A DNA stretch of 64,000 bases, taken from Pythium myriotylum (Eukaryota > Oomycota > Peronosporomycetes > Pythiales > Pythiaceae). The stretch is from assembly GCA_023091665.1 (NCBI GenBank), contig JALJCQ010000009.1, forward strand, positions 2,914,001 through 2,978,000, read 5' to 3'. Position numbers and translations under genes: made by a program. How positions within the stretch are numbered: position 1 is the first letter of the stretch; each line of letters begins with the position of its first letter. Shown here piece after piece: positions 18,482 through 30,443 of this stretch. The notes beneath the pieces were generated by a model. That model was not told where the DNA came from and ran no database searches. It worked only from the letters and a program-made list of their open reading frames with translations.

Positions 18482-21400
18482 GATGAATCGGGGAGGGCTT
18501 GAAAGGGCTGCCCAAGAATCCAGGCCTCTGCCAAGAGGGACACGCCCTCCGACTTATGGTGGGAGGCTCCTCTCACCAATGCACGGATCCTCTCCGTCTA
18601 AGGGCCATGAATCCAACTATCCCGTCCATCCCCCGAACCAATCCATTCGTCGGCTGAATTTGACAGTCTCCAGTCGTTGGTGTCATCCCGCTGCGCATCC
18701 GTTGAGGGGATGGACACAACGATTAGAAACAAGGATAGGGCTACTACTCAGCTTCGTTCAGAAGTTCCCTTGCTTTTATCTAAACAGAAACGCAACGTTT
18801 ATTGTTCTATGTGAGCGGGCGACCATCAGTATATCAACTGAGCCACTGTTCTTGGTTCGTATCGAGCTCCAATTTATCTGCACAACGCTTTCCCCACCCC
18901 AGGCCGTTTATGGGACCACGGGTCTCGAAATGCCGACACAACTCCGCCGACGATTGAGCTGAGATTTGACGGGGCAGTGAGAACAGGAGATAGACGCCCC
19001 GTCCCACAGTAAGAGGAGCGCAATGCAGACTCGCGTACGATTGGAGCACTCAAGAGGCTGTCACATCGACTCTGCCGTCTCATTGGCGGGGTTGCTTTCT
19101 CCCGATCACGAGAGATTAGAATAATAGGCAGAGATTAGGCACAGCGACAGTCCAAGTTCTGTTGCTGCACTTCTGCTGGAACCCGCACTGCTGTTGTATT
19201 GATATCCATGTAGAAAGATCAACGGATTGTGACTTTGGTTCCGATTTCTAGCAACATGCTGTTACCGCGAACTACGAGTTGCTCAACAGAGCCAAACCTG
19301 GAGCGCGAGGGTCCCGCCATGCTTCACTACTAGTACATTTGCTCAACGCCACAACCGATCGGCGACTCTAGGGTCTCACTTCGGGAGAGAATAGGCAGAG
19401 GTGGCTCACGGCTTTGGATAGTGGGTAAAAGGAGAAGGAACCTCGACGGGTGGCCCCATCCTCGTTCTGGATCGAATGTGCACGCAGAACGCTACAGTAT
19501 TATAGTACATTTATGAGTTCTTGGCAGTGTTCTGCGATCACAACCCAAATCATCAAATCAATATTCACGGATATTGTATCGAGAAACCGGAAATTAATGC
19601 GGCACTCGAGAGATTAACGATCCAACTCTTTCAAACAATTTAATTAGGACGAAAACTGAGCCTCCCAAAGTCGACGTACAGTACGTAGCGCAGAACTGCA
19701 GCACAATACTGTACAGGGCGGGACCGAACTCAAAGACTCGGCATTTTTTTTCACTCATGGCGCGTGAGAACATACGAACTGATGTGTGATCAATGGCGGA
19801 GGCGGGCATGTGTGATTCGCACCCCGGGAGGAGAACGATGTGCCCATCTCTCTCGTCATCCGCGCTCACATTCTTGAGGTGTTCTTATCTCACAGCCCCA
19901 CTGCCACCACCACCCTTCTTACGCCTACCTCCCCTCACTCGGGCCAGGCGGCAGTCAGCTTGCAGGTAGGTTGCCTCCACTCGTTCAAGAGCCACCACGG
20001 CAAGGCACGAGCCGTGATGGAGTGTCCATTTTTCTTTTGGCATACCAGTGCATCACGGAGAGGGTCACTTTTATGGGTCTTCACTATGGTCTCAATCCGC
20101 TGTGGTTTCGCTCGATCGCTCTACGACCAGTATCTGTCGCTCAAATAGATTTATCTCGAGCGCCCTCGTTTCGCGGCATTTTAACCCCAGCTCATTGGTT
20201 GTGTGAAGTTGGAAATCTTTCAACAGGACTACTGCGTTGACGGAGCGTTAAAGAGCAAAACACCGTGGCGAGTCTTTCTTTCGAGGTCCGCGTTGGAGAG
20301 TCCTCGTAGTATCTCGACACGGTTTTCCTTTGTGGCCAAGCTATCGGAAGCTTGGGGATGTCTCAAACGCTCATTTGCTGAGGTCGATACCGTGCTACAT
20401 CGCCGTGAACAAGGCCAGGGGCTTCTTGAGGAGCAGCCCGATGCTTTATCACAAGATTGTTGGTTTACCGATCACCGTTCCCCCACTACATTGCTGGACC
20501 AAATACTACCAAGTAAGGAGAACTCCAGACCGACTGCGTTGAGCGCTAGCAGGACCTACAACGAACCTCGCCAAGCTATTTGGATTCGCCTCGTTGAACT
20601 CGATAGACTTCATTTGCATCATCATCAAATAAGGAGAACAATGCTTGAGGAGCTATGTCATCTACGGTACCAGGAAAGAATGACCTCTGGAAGCCAACGA
20701 GTGGATGAGCAAATGAGTGAGGGTTTCGTTCTCACCATTTAGTGGCTTCAGGATTCACGTGAAGAGCGAACTTTGCCGGATTCGATAACCACGCCCCTCG
20801 TCATTTCGGTCTGTCGCGACGGCAGTTCTTTTCGAACCGCCGCTCAGCGAGAACTAGACGCCAACTCAGTGGGAGAGAACGAAACTGTCGATCGTATTTG
20901 ATCATTATACTTGGACTAAACGCTTTCGCACATACTACGTAGTACGGACCGGAACGTTGAAGAAGGATGGGCTGCAAAACCGTGTTCACACAATGAATAG
21001 CATCGTCGCGTGGACCTCGCTATGGTCATCAATAAACAGGTCCAACAATCACCTACAATCTTTCAGCTCTTTGGCGTGAACTATCATCACTAATGTGTCT
21101 AAGTAACATCGCCTTCCCGACTCCCCGGCTCACCAATCCATTGCTGACTGCGACGAGGGAACGATGCCCACGATACTAACTTTGAAATGAAAGAATCGGG
21201 TCTCTTTGTGCACCATGCCTCCCAATCCATGTTTGCGTCAGTTCATGCCGATATCTTTTCAATGCGGAGCGATAGTGAGGAGCCACAGCACTTTCCCTAG
21301 AAAAACACCTTCGTGATGCGTGCTGTTTTCCCGCTCTTCCAGCTGCGTGTTTGTTTTAGGGAAAGACAGGATTCTCGTAATTGCCCCAAACGAATATCGT

Positions 21401-21882
21401 ACCGCCCGACGACTTGAGTGTGGCCTTGTGCCTTTCATCGGTGTTGTACTTGCGAGCACTGCTTATTGTATTGCTGCTCTGAACCACGAGGCGCCATGAC
21501 GCCAGTCTCGCTTATGTAGGCTCGACGGCAAGGCTGCTTCACCCGATAATTTTTGAGCTAAATTCGCATTGACTTCATTAATTTCGAAGAAACTGAGCAA
21601 TTAACCTTTGACTTGAAGACGCCATATGTTTCGTGAGCTCCGCCAATCGAAGTCGGCATTGTGACCGCGGAAGCATTTGGATGAGTCCAAAGTCGACGAG
21701 ACGCCCGGCTCACTGAGCCGAGGGCGCTTCCGTTGGTCGCATCTCCCCTTCGCCAACTGCCAGCCTCCCTATTCCCTCACGGAAGGCTTGAGGTCTTTAC
21801 GGAAATTGAAGGTCTGTGATCATGAGTCTGCATCGGCATCCATTTATTCAGAGCGACGACTCTATTCCTCGTTGACCACTTC
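18482..21882. other. Divergent intergenic region between FBT copies 6 and 7
   Basis: The largest gene-free stretch inside the array (3.4 kb) lies between two divergently oriented transporters. Open frames of up to about 180 codons (20203-20742) show no domain, signal peptide or membrane segment that could be recognised. The shared upstream motif occurs on the minus strand near 19418-19439. A short T/A run is near 19743-19750. Confidence 0.4.
19418..19439 (-). promoter_or_regulatory. Shared upstream motif (variant, minus strand)
   Basis: Minus-strand CTCCTTTTACCCACTAT lies about 1 kb before FBT copy 6 and points the same way as that gene. Confidence 0.35.
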
Positions 21883-21898
21883 GCTCATTCTTCATTCC
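21883..21898 (+). promoter_or_regulatory. Oomycete INR/FPR core promoter of FBT copy 7
   Basis: GCTCATTCTTCATTCC fits 14 of 16 consensus positions, and the ATG is 49 bp from its start. This is shorter than the ~60 bp of the other copies, in keeping with copy 7 being the most diverged member. Confidence 0.65.
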
Positions 21899-21931
21899 AC
21901 GGTCAACCACACAAGTCAAGAATTGCCAAGC

Positions 21932-23625
21932 ATGACCATTCCGACTGTCGGTCTCGTCGACCGAGTGTCGTATATCTCGTCGACAACGAAAGGGAAAGAC
22001 GACGCAGGCTACGTGGACGCCAAGACTCCCGTCGAGCACCTCGAGGGAGGTGCACTGCGTGCTGGTGGCCGACCCAACGTGTGGAGCCGCGACTACATTG
22101 GCCTCTTGATCCAGTACTCGGCCGTCGGGATCGTGTACGGCACTCTACCCAGCACGGTGTATCCTGTTCTACAACAGTACCTCAACATGGAAGGCACCCA
22201 GATCCTTTCAGCCAGCGTGCTGCTCAACATGCCGTGGTCCTTCAAGGTCCTCTACGGTATCTTGTCGGACTGCTTTCCGATTTTTGGTTACCGTCGCCGT
22301 CCGTTTATGATCATCGGCTGGTCAGTCTGCTTCCTCATGCTTCTGATCATGGCTTGCTCAAAGATCGGTAAGCCATATTTCATCGATCGATCTCTCGAGG
22401 ACAAGAAGCCGTCCGAGTACACTCCCGAAGACTGGGCCAACGGGATTAACCAAGACGCCCCCGACCGCGGCGGGAAGCTTGTTATTTTGATGATGCTTGC
22501 TGCTGTCGGCTATGTCGGAGCCGATGTCGCTGCAGACGCAGTCACGGTCGAACTTGCTCAGCGGGAGCCAGTGGAAGTTCGCGGTACAACCCAAACCACG
22601 ATCTACATGGTTCGTACGATCTTCATGACGGTTGCCTACATGATCACCGGATTCTTGTTCAATGGCGAGGATTATGGCGGCACCTTCAGCTTTTCTCTCT
22701 CGTTCCCTCAGCTCATGGCAATCCTTGCAGCTTTTTGTGTTCCTGTGATTCCGTGCACTTGGCTTTATATCAAGGAGGAGAAACATCCGGGTGTGAATGT
22801 GAAGAACTACATCTCCGAGTTCTGGGAACTGCTCCAGTCACGCGCCATGTACCAAGTCATTGCGTACAAGTTCTTCTCCGGCATCTTCGAGGGCATCTCG
22901 GTCACATGCTCGTCCCCTATGGAAGAGTATTGGGTCGGTGCCACGCCAATCAACGACACGATCGCCTCTGTTGTCAGCAACATCATTTTCGGACTAGTGC
23001 TCTATTTCACGGGCAAGCGTGGCCTTGCCTGGAACTGGCGATGGATGCACGCCGTCACGCTCATCTTATCGACGCTGATCGACTCATTCGTGACGATGTT
23101 TGTGATTTGGGACGTTATTCGTGACCAGTGGTTCTGGCTTGGTCCACCGATCCTCGAGCAACTTCCGGGTGGTGTCGGTTGGATCATCGGCACCTACGTC
23201 TTTGTCGAGCTAGCCGGAGAAGGGAACGAGGGCGCCGTCTACGGTCTCCTCACCACCGTTTCCAACCTCTCAGGTACATTTGCAAGCACTATCACCAAGA
23301 ACATCGATGCGCAGTTCAAAGTATCGTCAGTCGACATCGCAGAGGATTCGCACGAAACACGTCGCGACGTGACGATTGTCTACCTCATTGCGTACTGCTC
23401 CAGCATCATTGGGCTGTGCCTCCTGCCAATGCTGCCAGCGCAGAAGCAGCAGACCAGGAGCTGAAGGCCAGAGGCGGTAAGAGCAAGATTATCGGCGGCT
23501 TCACGGTGTTGTACCTGACATTTGCACTCACCTGGTCGGTCATGATCAACATCATGTCCATTTATCCGAGCACCAAGTGTCTCAAGATTGTAGGTGGCAA
23601 GGGCTGCAAGAAGAAGACTGGCTAG
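21932..23625 (+). pseudogene. FBT/BT1-family transporter, copy 7 (single-base frameshift near the 3' end)
   Basis: The frame starting at 21932 (MTIPTVGLVDR, downstream of the INR) runs through the first 11-12 membrane segments. It ends prematurely at 23464, where QKQQT is followed by RS and a stop. Other copies read ACCCAG at this point and this one reads ACCAG (23453-23457), so one C is missing. The +1 frame then continues with the conserved C-terminus (ELKARGGKSK, IYPSTKCLKIVGGKGCKKKTG) to a stop at 23625. The gene is also the most diverged in the array: IDRSLEDKKPSEYTPEDW, DAVTVELAQREPVEVRG and EEYWVGATPIN replace conserved array sequence. A young pseudogene, a truncated but functional product, or a base-call error in a CCC run are all possible. 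Confidence 0.85.
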
Positions 23626-23951
23626 TCGACGCTTTTTAGTGGGGCTTGGAATGTTTCTGAGACTCGCCACAAAGTTCGCGAGTCTGCTGTGCGAATCACT
23701 ACCTCTTAATGAGTAGATCATATCCCTGCCGTCTCCTCTTGGATACTATGTACTTCTTTTTCACAAGTGATGCCGCCCATTATCAGCATCCACATACCAG
23801 AGCAGTTGTTACGGATACTAAAACGTGGAGAGGCGAGCAGGCAAAACAAACAATCTGGATTGCTAAAACAAATGCAGCGCCACTGAGAGGCAAACACTAC
23901 CAGCATCGATACTGTGGAATGTCAACAACCTGTGCCGGTCGGACAATTAGC
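23626..23951. other. Convergent intergenic region between FBT copies 7 and 8
   Basis: A 326-bp gap between the 3' ends of two convergent transporter genes. No gene was seen. Confidence 0.5.
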
Positions 23952-25646
23952 TTACTTGCTGGTCTTCTTCTTGCAGCCCTTACCACCAACGAGCTTGAGG
24001 CAGCTCGTGCTTGGGTAGATGGACATGATGTTGACCATGACGGACCAGCAGAGCGCGAACGTGAGGTAGAAGACCGTGAAGGCGCCGAGGTACTTGCTCT
24101 TGCCGCCCTTGGCCTTGAGCTCCTGGGTCTCCTTCTTCTGGCGAGGCAGCAGCGGCAGCCAGAGCAGACCGCAGATGTTCGTCACGTACATGATAATGGC
24201 CGTGTACGTAACATCCCAGCGAACCTCGTTTGAGTCCTCAGCGATGTCCAGACTCGTCACCTTGAAGCCGGCGTTGACGTTCTTGGTGATGACACTGGCA
24301 AACGGCGTCGAGAGATTGGTCACCGTCGTCAACAGACCGTACACAGCACCCTCGTTGCCCTCACCAGCAAGCTCGACGACGACGTAGGTGGCAATGATCC
24401 AGCCAACACCACCCGGGAGCTGCTCAATAATCGGCGGGCCGAGCCAGAACCACTGGCTTCGGTGCACATCCCAGACAGTGATGAAGACGGCGACCATGTC
24501 AATGGCAAGCGTACAGAGCAGCGTCGTGGCGTGCATGAATCGCCAGTCCCACTGGAGACCCCACTTCATCGTACCCCAGAGCACGAGACTGAAGATGAGG
24601 TTGCTGAGCACCGAGGCAATAGTGTCGTTGATCGGGGTCACACCGGCCCAGTACGAGGCGATCGGCGAACTGGCTGTCATGGAAATACGCTCAAATACCG
24701 ACGAGAAGAAGCGGTATGCGATGACCTGGTACATGGCGCGAGACTGAAGCAGCTCCCAGAACTCCGAGATGTAGTTCTTGAAGTTGACACCAGGGTGCTT
24801 GTCCTCCTTGATGAAGAACCAAGTGCACGGGATGACGGGGACGAGCGAAAGCGTGAGAATGAGCATGACCTGAGGGAACGAGAGCGAGAAGTCGAAGTCT
24901 CCGCCGTAGTCCTCACCGTTGAAGAGAAAACCAGTGATACACTGTGAGATGATGACGAAGACAGTACGGACGAGGTAGATCGTAGTCTGGGTCGTACCGC
25001 GAACAGCCTCTGGCTCACGCTGGGCAAGTTCGACGACGACACCATCAGCAGCGACATCAGCGCCGACGTAGCCGACAGCCGCGAGCATCATCATGATAAT
25101 GAGCTTACCGCCCTTGTCGCGAGCTCCTTCGTTGATGAAGGTCCAGTCCTCCTCAGTGTAGAGCGACGGCTTCTTGTCGTGGAGCTCACGCTTGAGGTAG
25201 TATGGTTTGCCGATCTTGGACACGGCCATTAACAAAAGCATGAGAAAGCAGACTGACCAGCCGATGATCATGAACGGACGACGACGGTAGCCGAAGATCG
25301 GGAAGCAGTCGGACAAGATGCCGTACACAACCTTGAAGGACCACGGAAGGTTCACCAAGACGCTGGCCGAGAGAATCTGGGTACCTTCCATGTTGAGGTA
25401 CTGCTGGAGCACGGGGTAGATGGTGGCTGGCAGCGTGCCGTAGACCATGCCGACACCGACGTACTGGATGAGGATACCGATGTAGTCGCGACCCCAGATA
25501 TCAGGGCGACCTCCGGCACGAAGAGCGCCACCTTCGATGTCTTCCACTGGAGTCTTGGCATCGATGTAGCCGTCCTTCGGCTTGGTTGTGGACGAGACGT
25601 ACGAGACGCGCTCGACGAGGTCGTCGTTCGCTGGCGGGACGACCAT
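23952..25646 (-). CDS. FBT/BT1-family transporter, copy 8 (subtype A)
   Basis: A 564-residue minus-strand transporter starting MVVPPANDDLVERVSYVSS, the same N-terminus as copy 2. It is subtype A throughout: LKRELHDKKPSLYT, YRFFSSVFERISM, STPFASVITKN and LLWLPLLPRQKKETQ. It shares with copy 2 the unusual segment-5 sequence TVFVIISQCITGFLFNG and the loop lysine change FIKEDKHPG, so these two are close relatives despite lying on opposite strands 20 kb apart. Individual features include VWDVHRSQWFW (His in place of Val) and a Ser-Lys C-terminus. Its 3' end faces frameshifted copy 7. Confidence 0.95.
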   Translation of the reverse strand: MVVPPANDDLVERVSYVSSTTKPKDGYIDAKTPVEDIEGGALRAGGRPDIWGRDYIGILIQYVGVGMVYGTLPATIYPVLQQYLNMEGTQILSASVLVNLPWSFKVVYGILSDCFPIFGYRRRPFMIIGWSVCFLMLLLMAVSKIGKPYYLKRELHDKKPSLYTEEDWTFINEGARDKGGKLIIMMMLAAVGYVGADVAADGVVVELAQREPEAVRGTTQTTIYLVRTVFVIISQCITGFLFNGEDYGGDFDFSLSFPQVMLILTLSLVPVIPCTWFFIKEDKHPGVNFKNYISEFWELLQSRAMYQVIAYRFFSSVFERISMTASSPIASYWAGVTPINDTIASVLSNLIFSLVLWGTMKWGLQWDWRFMHATTLLCTLAIDMVAVFITVWDVHRSQWFWLGPPIIEQLPGGVGWIIATYVVVELAGEGNEGAVYGLLTTVTNLSTPFASVITKNVNAGFKVTSLDIAEDSNEVRWDVTYTAIIMYVTNICGLLWLPLLPRQKKETQELKAKGGKSKYLGAFTVFYLTFALCWSVMVNIMSIYPSTSCLKLVGGKGCKKKTSK

Positions 25647-25690
25647 GGCTTCTCTTGGACTCTTGAGGCTTGGCTTGAGTGCTTGACCGC

Positions 25691-25704
25691 AGATTGGAGA
25701 ATGA
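25691..25704 (-). promoter_or_regulatory. Oomycete INR/FPR core promoter of FBT copy 8
   Basis: Minus-strand TCATTCTCCAATCT starts about 58 bp before the ATG at 25646. Confidence 0.75.
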
Positions 25705-26749
25705 GGATATCGGAGGTGAACTCCAGAGCTCTGGTGGGAAGCTGGAAGGAGAGAGAGAGAGGGAGGGGAAACCCGTCAATAGTGAGATCAAGTGATTGCG
25801 TTTGACGTCCTGTCAAGCTGATCGCGACTGATACCGACATTCTGCTCGCGACTCACCGTGGACATGGTCCCGTATCGCTTTGGCCATCTGACGAAAGCGT
25901 CGGGGGAAGGGAGATGTGCCCTCACGGGTACATTGGCTTGGACGGGCCAAACGAGGCCGTGGGCCCTTCTTGACTTCTGGACAAAGACTAAAGCAGCAGA
26001 TTAAAACACGCGAGTCCCTCCGATTCTTCGCTTATCATATCCTGTCGCGAAATCGATGAGTCTACACAATTTGGACTGGAGAAACTTGCCAATTTTTCAG
26101 ATAAAAGTGGTCTCGCTTGGGTCGGCCTTGGAGACCAGCCACTCGAGTCCGGCTACATGTTGAGACGGTATTCTCCCTCCCTATCTCTCCAAAATGTGCT
26201 CACATTCTCAGTGAGAAAAGCCCTCTGCGCCCGCCGATGGATCATCCCACCGAGTTCCAGAACAAGACCAAACCGCATGAACTCGGGGGACGCCTTTCTA
26301 CGCACAGAATCCCCTCACAATCAGCCCAGACTGTGAGTGACAGTGGGATGGAGATGTAGGTACAGCCAGGTCGAAGAAGTGCATGTGTGCGTCTGTAGCC
26401 TTTAATCTACCTCGAGACTAACCATGAGTGGTAGCGAATTTACTCGATTCATATCAGTGGTAACGTTGATCGACAGGGTCGCTGGACTCCCCAACTTGGA
26501 TCCTAGAGAGTGAGGTAGTCGTGGCAACAGCCCGCCGAGGCTCGAGCACATTTTCTGAATCGCGTAGATGCGTACGCACAGTGGACAGTGAGGTAGTACA
26601 CTACATCTACACTGGGCTTCTGTCGTGTTCTCCAGAACAGAGACCCGTCGCTGTGACGTCGTCTGATCAGCGGGAGGAGTCGAGCATTCCAGCAACTTTA
26701 GATTGTGGATAAAAGGAGGATGCGCCGTCAGCAAGTCAGCTGACTAAAA
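25705..26749. other. Upstream region of FBT copy 8
   Basis: No gene was recognised. A GAGAGAGAGAGA stretch lies near 25750. The shared upstream motif is on the minus strand at 26702-26720. The region ends where the inverted duplication begins. Confidence 0.45.
26702..26720 (-). promoter_or_regulatory. Shared upstream motif (minus strand)
   Basis: Minus-strand TCCTCCTTTTATCCACAAT is identical to the copy at 2472-2490. It lies about 1.06 kb before FBT copy 8, in the orientation of that gene. Confidence 0.4.
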
Positions 26750-27396
26750 TCACGCTCTTTTATCTCAATTATTTTCCCAAATCATGGACGCTAACTGTCA
26801 ACATCCACTGAGATAAAACAGAATCGACTAAAAATTAATCCTCCAGGATGAGATGGGCCATCCCACTCTCGCTCCCTCACTTGTTTGTGCATAAAACATA
26901 CAGTACTGACCAAGAATAGAGTGGCATGATTCTGCAGGCAAGCAACTGAAGTGGTTTACTCACGAAACAGGATTCGATTGGCTGGCGTGATCTCTTTCGT
27001 ATTGATCAAGAGATCCATCACTGCTGCATTGTATGCGAGAACGCTTCCAGTCTCTCGGAGGATTCTTATTGACATCTTCTTGTGGGTTGGAGGAGCTATT
27101 TCTTGGTATGTGCGCTGAATCGTCGACGAATAGAACCATGCGTCCTCAATTCTCCTCCTGCTGTACAGTAGCAGGCATCGCCGATCTACAGTACCGTAAC
27201 GTACTCTGATTGGCAATCACTTCCACGTCTGTCCAGACAGAAGATCTCGGATGGCCTAAGTGTATGTAGACAGGGTCCTACCTTCTAAACACACAGCGTC
27301 ACCACGCAGGTGAGCAATCGAAGGCGAAAGATTCCGGTCTTGATATTGAAGCCACAGCTCTTCCCATTTATCATATCTGCTACTAGCTCTTCCTTC

Positions 27397-29088
27397 CTAC
27401 TTGGTAGTCTTCTTGCAGCCCTTGCCGCCGACGATCTTCAGACACTTGGTGCTCGGGTAGATCGACATGATGTTGACCATGACCGACCAGCTGAGAGCGA
27501 AGACGAGGTAGAAGACCGTGACGGCTCCGATGAGCTTGTTCTTGCCTCCCTTGGCCTTGAGTTCCTGGGTCTCGCGTTTCTGCTTCGGGAGCAGCGGCAA
27601 GAAGACCAGACCACACAAGTTGGTAATGTACATGATGAGCAACACGTAGGTCACGTGTTTGCGCACTTCGTGTGAGTCCTCTGCGATATCCGCCGATGTG
27701 ACCTTGAAGCCAGCGTTGACGTTCTTGGTAATGGTGCTGGCGAAGGTGCCCGAGAGGTTGGAGACCGTGGTCAAGAGACCGTAGACAGCGCCCTCATTGC
27801 CCTCGCCAGCGAGCTCGACGACGACGTAGGTGGCGATGATCCAGCCAACTCCCGACGGGAGCTGCTCGAGGATCGGCGGACCGAGCCAGAACCACTGGCT
27901 GCGCACGACGTCCCATGTGGTCAAGAAGGTTGCGACGGAGTCGATGGCGATGACGAAAATGAGCGTGATGGCGTGCATGAATCGCCAGTCCCACTGGAGT
28001 CCCCACTTCATGGTTCCCCATAGCACGAGACCGAAGATGGTGTTGCTGAGCACGGATGCGATGGTGTCGTTGAGTGGAGTCACCTGCGCCCAGTAGGCAG
28101 CCATGGGCGAACCGGCAGTCGTGCCGAACTTCTCGAAGATGCCGGAGAAGAACTTGTACGCGATGACCTGGTACATGGCGCGCGACTGGAGCAGCTCCCA
28201 GAACTCGGAAATGTAGTTGCGGACGTTGACGCCCGGGTGCTTCTCTTCCTTGATGAAGAACCACGTGCACGGGATGACAGGTGCGAGCGAGACCGTGAGG
28301 ATGGTCATGAGCTGCGGGAAGGAAAGCGAGAAGTCGAAGTCGCCGCCGTAGTCCTCGCCGTTGAAAAGGAAGCCCACGAGACACACTGAGATTGTCATGA
28401 AGATGGTGCGCACGAGGTAGATCGTGGTCTGGGTGGTGCCGCGGACGGCTTCTGGCTCGCGTTGAGCCAGCTCGACAACAACACCATCGGCAGCGACGTC
28501 CGCGCCGACGTATCCGACAGCCGCGAGCATCATCATGATGATGAGCTTACCACCCTGGTCGGGGGCATCCTTGTTGATCTTCGTCCAGTCCTCGTCGGTG
28601 TACAGTGACGGTTTCTTCTGCTGGAGAGCTCGGTCGAGATAGTACGGTTTGCCGATCTTGGAGACCGACATGATCAAGAGCATGAGAAAGCAGACTGACC
28701 AGCCGATGATCATGAAGGGGCGGCGGCGGTAGCCGAAGATCGGGAAGCAGTCGGATAAGATGCCGTAGACGACCTTGAAGGACCACGGCATGTTCAGTAG
28801 AACGCTAGCCGAGACGATCTGGGTGCCTTCCATGTTGAGGTACTGCTGGAGCACCGGGTAGATGGTGGCCGGGAGGGTACCGTAGACCATGCCGACACCG
28901 ACGTACTGGATGAGCACGCCGATGTAGTCCTTGCTGTAGAGGTCTGGGCGACCCCCGGCACGCAGTGCGCCACCTTCGAGGTCATCGACGGGAGTCTTGG
29001 CGTCGGTGTATCCGTCGGGCTTCGGCTTGGAGGTGGATGAAACGTAGGAGACGCGGTCGCCGAGGTCGTGGGTGCCTGGCGCGACCAT
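27397..29088 (-). CDS. FBT/BT1-family transporter, copy 9 (left arm of inverted pair)
   Basis: A 563-residue subtype-B transporter beginning MVAPGTHDLGDRVSYVSS. The frame is open to 29364, but the start at 29088 matches the other copies and follows the INR. Distinguishing residues are KPKPDGYTDAKTP, FEKFGTTAGSPMAAYWAQ, KHVTYVLLIMYITN and LPKQKRETQELKAKGGKNKLIGAV. The protein is identical to copy 10 over its full length. Copies 9 and 10 are divergent (head to head) with 3.15 kb between start codons. Both copies look intact, so the pair doubles the dosage of one product. Confidence 0.95.
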   Translation of the reverse strand: MVAPGTHDLGDRVSYVSSTSKPKPDGYTDAKTPVDDLEGGALRAGGRPDLYSKDYIGVLIQYVGVGMVYGTLPATIYPVLQQYLNMEGTQIVSASVLLNMPWSFKVVYGILSDCFPIFGYRRRPFMIIGWSVCFLMLLIMSVSKIGKPYYLDRALQQKKPSLYTDEDWTKINKDAPDQGGKLIIMMMLAAVGYVGADVAADGVVVELAQREPEAVRGTTQTTIYLVRTIFMTISVCLVGFLFNGEDYGGDFDFSLSFPQLMTILTVSLAPVIPCTWFFIKEEKHPGVNVRNYISEFWELLQSRAMYQVIAYKFFSGIFEKFGTTAGSPMAAYWAQVTPLNDTIASVLSNTIFGLVLWGTMKWGLQWDWRFMHAITLIFVIAIDSVATFLTTWDVVRSQWFWLGPPILEQLPSGVGWIIATYVVVELAGEGNEGAVYGLLTTVSNLSGTFASTITKNVNAGFKVTSADIAEDSHEVRKHVTYVLLIMYITNLCGLVFLPLLPKQKRETQELKAKGGKNKLIGAVTVFYLVFALSWSVMVNIMSIYPSTKCLKIVGGKGCKKTTK

Positions 29089-29136
29089 GTCTTGCCTCGG
29101 ATTCTTGTGGTGTTCTTGGCTTGCGTGCTGGGTCGC

Positions 29137-29151
29137 AGAATGGAGAATGGT
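29137..29151 (-). promoter_or_regulatory. INR-like core promoter of FBT copy 9
   Basis: Minus-strand ACCATTCTCCATTCT is in the INR position but has CCATT where the other copies have TCATT. It is about 49-63 bp before the ATG. Confidence 0.6.
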
Positions 29152-30443
29152 GCGATAAGAGAGTAACTTGGGAGATTGAACGTGGGCGGCAAGTGCTGGG
29201 TGTTGTTGTGCGGCCTTCCTTCGTGGTCGATCACGTGCGGTTGTCGCGAGCAACCGTGCACGTACACTGTATGCACAGGTCTGATGGGAGTGGGACCGTT
29301 TCCCGTTGAAGTCAGATGGAGGAGATGCTCTATTGATTAAGAATCGTAAGGTGTCCATAAACAAGGCAGGAATGTCTGGACACTTCGCAGTCTCTCAAGT
29401 CTTTCGAAACCAATCCCCTGGCTGTATTAGCAAACGTCACCGCGCCTGTCGACAGGGCTTCTCGCCAGCCTCAGTGAGAATGGCGCCATGCTCTCTTCCT
29501 GCCTGTCGATCTCAGTGAGAATGGCCGTTTGGGAGCTCGGTACTGCAGGTCGCCTCGCTCAGGTGGACTGGAACACTACATACTGTACGTTGCGAATTTC
29601 TCTCTCTCGAAATGAGAGAAGACGATTGTGGCCTGATGCATGGTTTTTGGCTTCGGTCAGAACGCCGTTCCGACGGCCAGTGTGGAGATTGATGAAGTTC
29701 TCAGTCTAACCTTCTTCGAGTAATTGATGCCACTCGTGATTAATCTGAGGAGCCTCAGTGCAGCGACGGTCCAGGTTCCAGCTGGGAGCTTTTACTGGCA
29801 GTGCTCCGAAGGAGTGCTACAGCCCTGCACACTTCATCACTTTCCCAGAAATAAATATCAATTTACACGTCAGTTTGTGCCGGCATACAACAGCAACAGA
29901 ATATAACTGCAATAAAATGACCGAAAGTATCAACATTACTAGTATTTTTATACGTTTTATACAGTTATTTTATGGCTTTTCAGGGCGAAATGCAACCTCT
30001 ACATCGTCGACAAAGTACGGTACTACAATCAAATGTTCATGGAAAATGGGTTTTGACGACGGGGAGAAAATAGGGGGGTATCGATTTCCAGAGTGTAGCA
30101 GTGGCAACAACGCTTCAGTTTGGACCGCATGAGGTCGAAGAATGGTGTTTGAAGTGCAACAAGATTCTCGTTGGGGTGGTTGGTGGGTGCAGTATCGTTG
30201 AGAGCAACATATTGCCTTTGATATTTGATGGTGAGAGTCGATGATCTACAGTATAACTACGTGCTAACTCGAAATCAAACCTCCGCTGGTCGCACTTGAT
30301 TCGCGGTTCGTCTACCACGTTTGCAACTGTGGTTTACATCGAGGCTTGTGACCTCGATGTCGTTGGCCAAGGCGCTTCGTCCTCGGTCCAGCGAGCGATG
30401 GAGGGTCTTTGTGTGGATCGTGCAGGTGCTTTCACTCAGCAAA

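Larger units (their letters stand above)
26750..29791. repeat. Left arm of 3.04-kb inverted duplication
   Basis: Every position x in 26750-29791 pairs with 61327-x in 31536-34577. The match runs through the coding region, about 650 bp of 3' flank and about 700 bp of 5' flank. The 655-codon open frames and every shadow frame of both arms have identical translations. The only differences noticed are three substitutions in the innermost ~30 bp (29763-29785). Confidence 0.95.

Noticed and set aside
20203..20742. 179-codon open frame between FBT copies 6 and 7
   Set aside because: No domain, signal peptide or membrane segment and no promoter element could be recognised; its length is possible by chance in this GC content.
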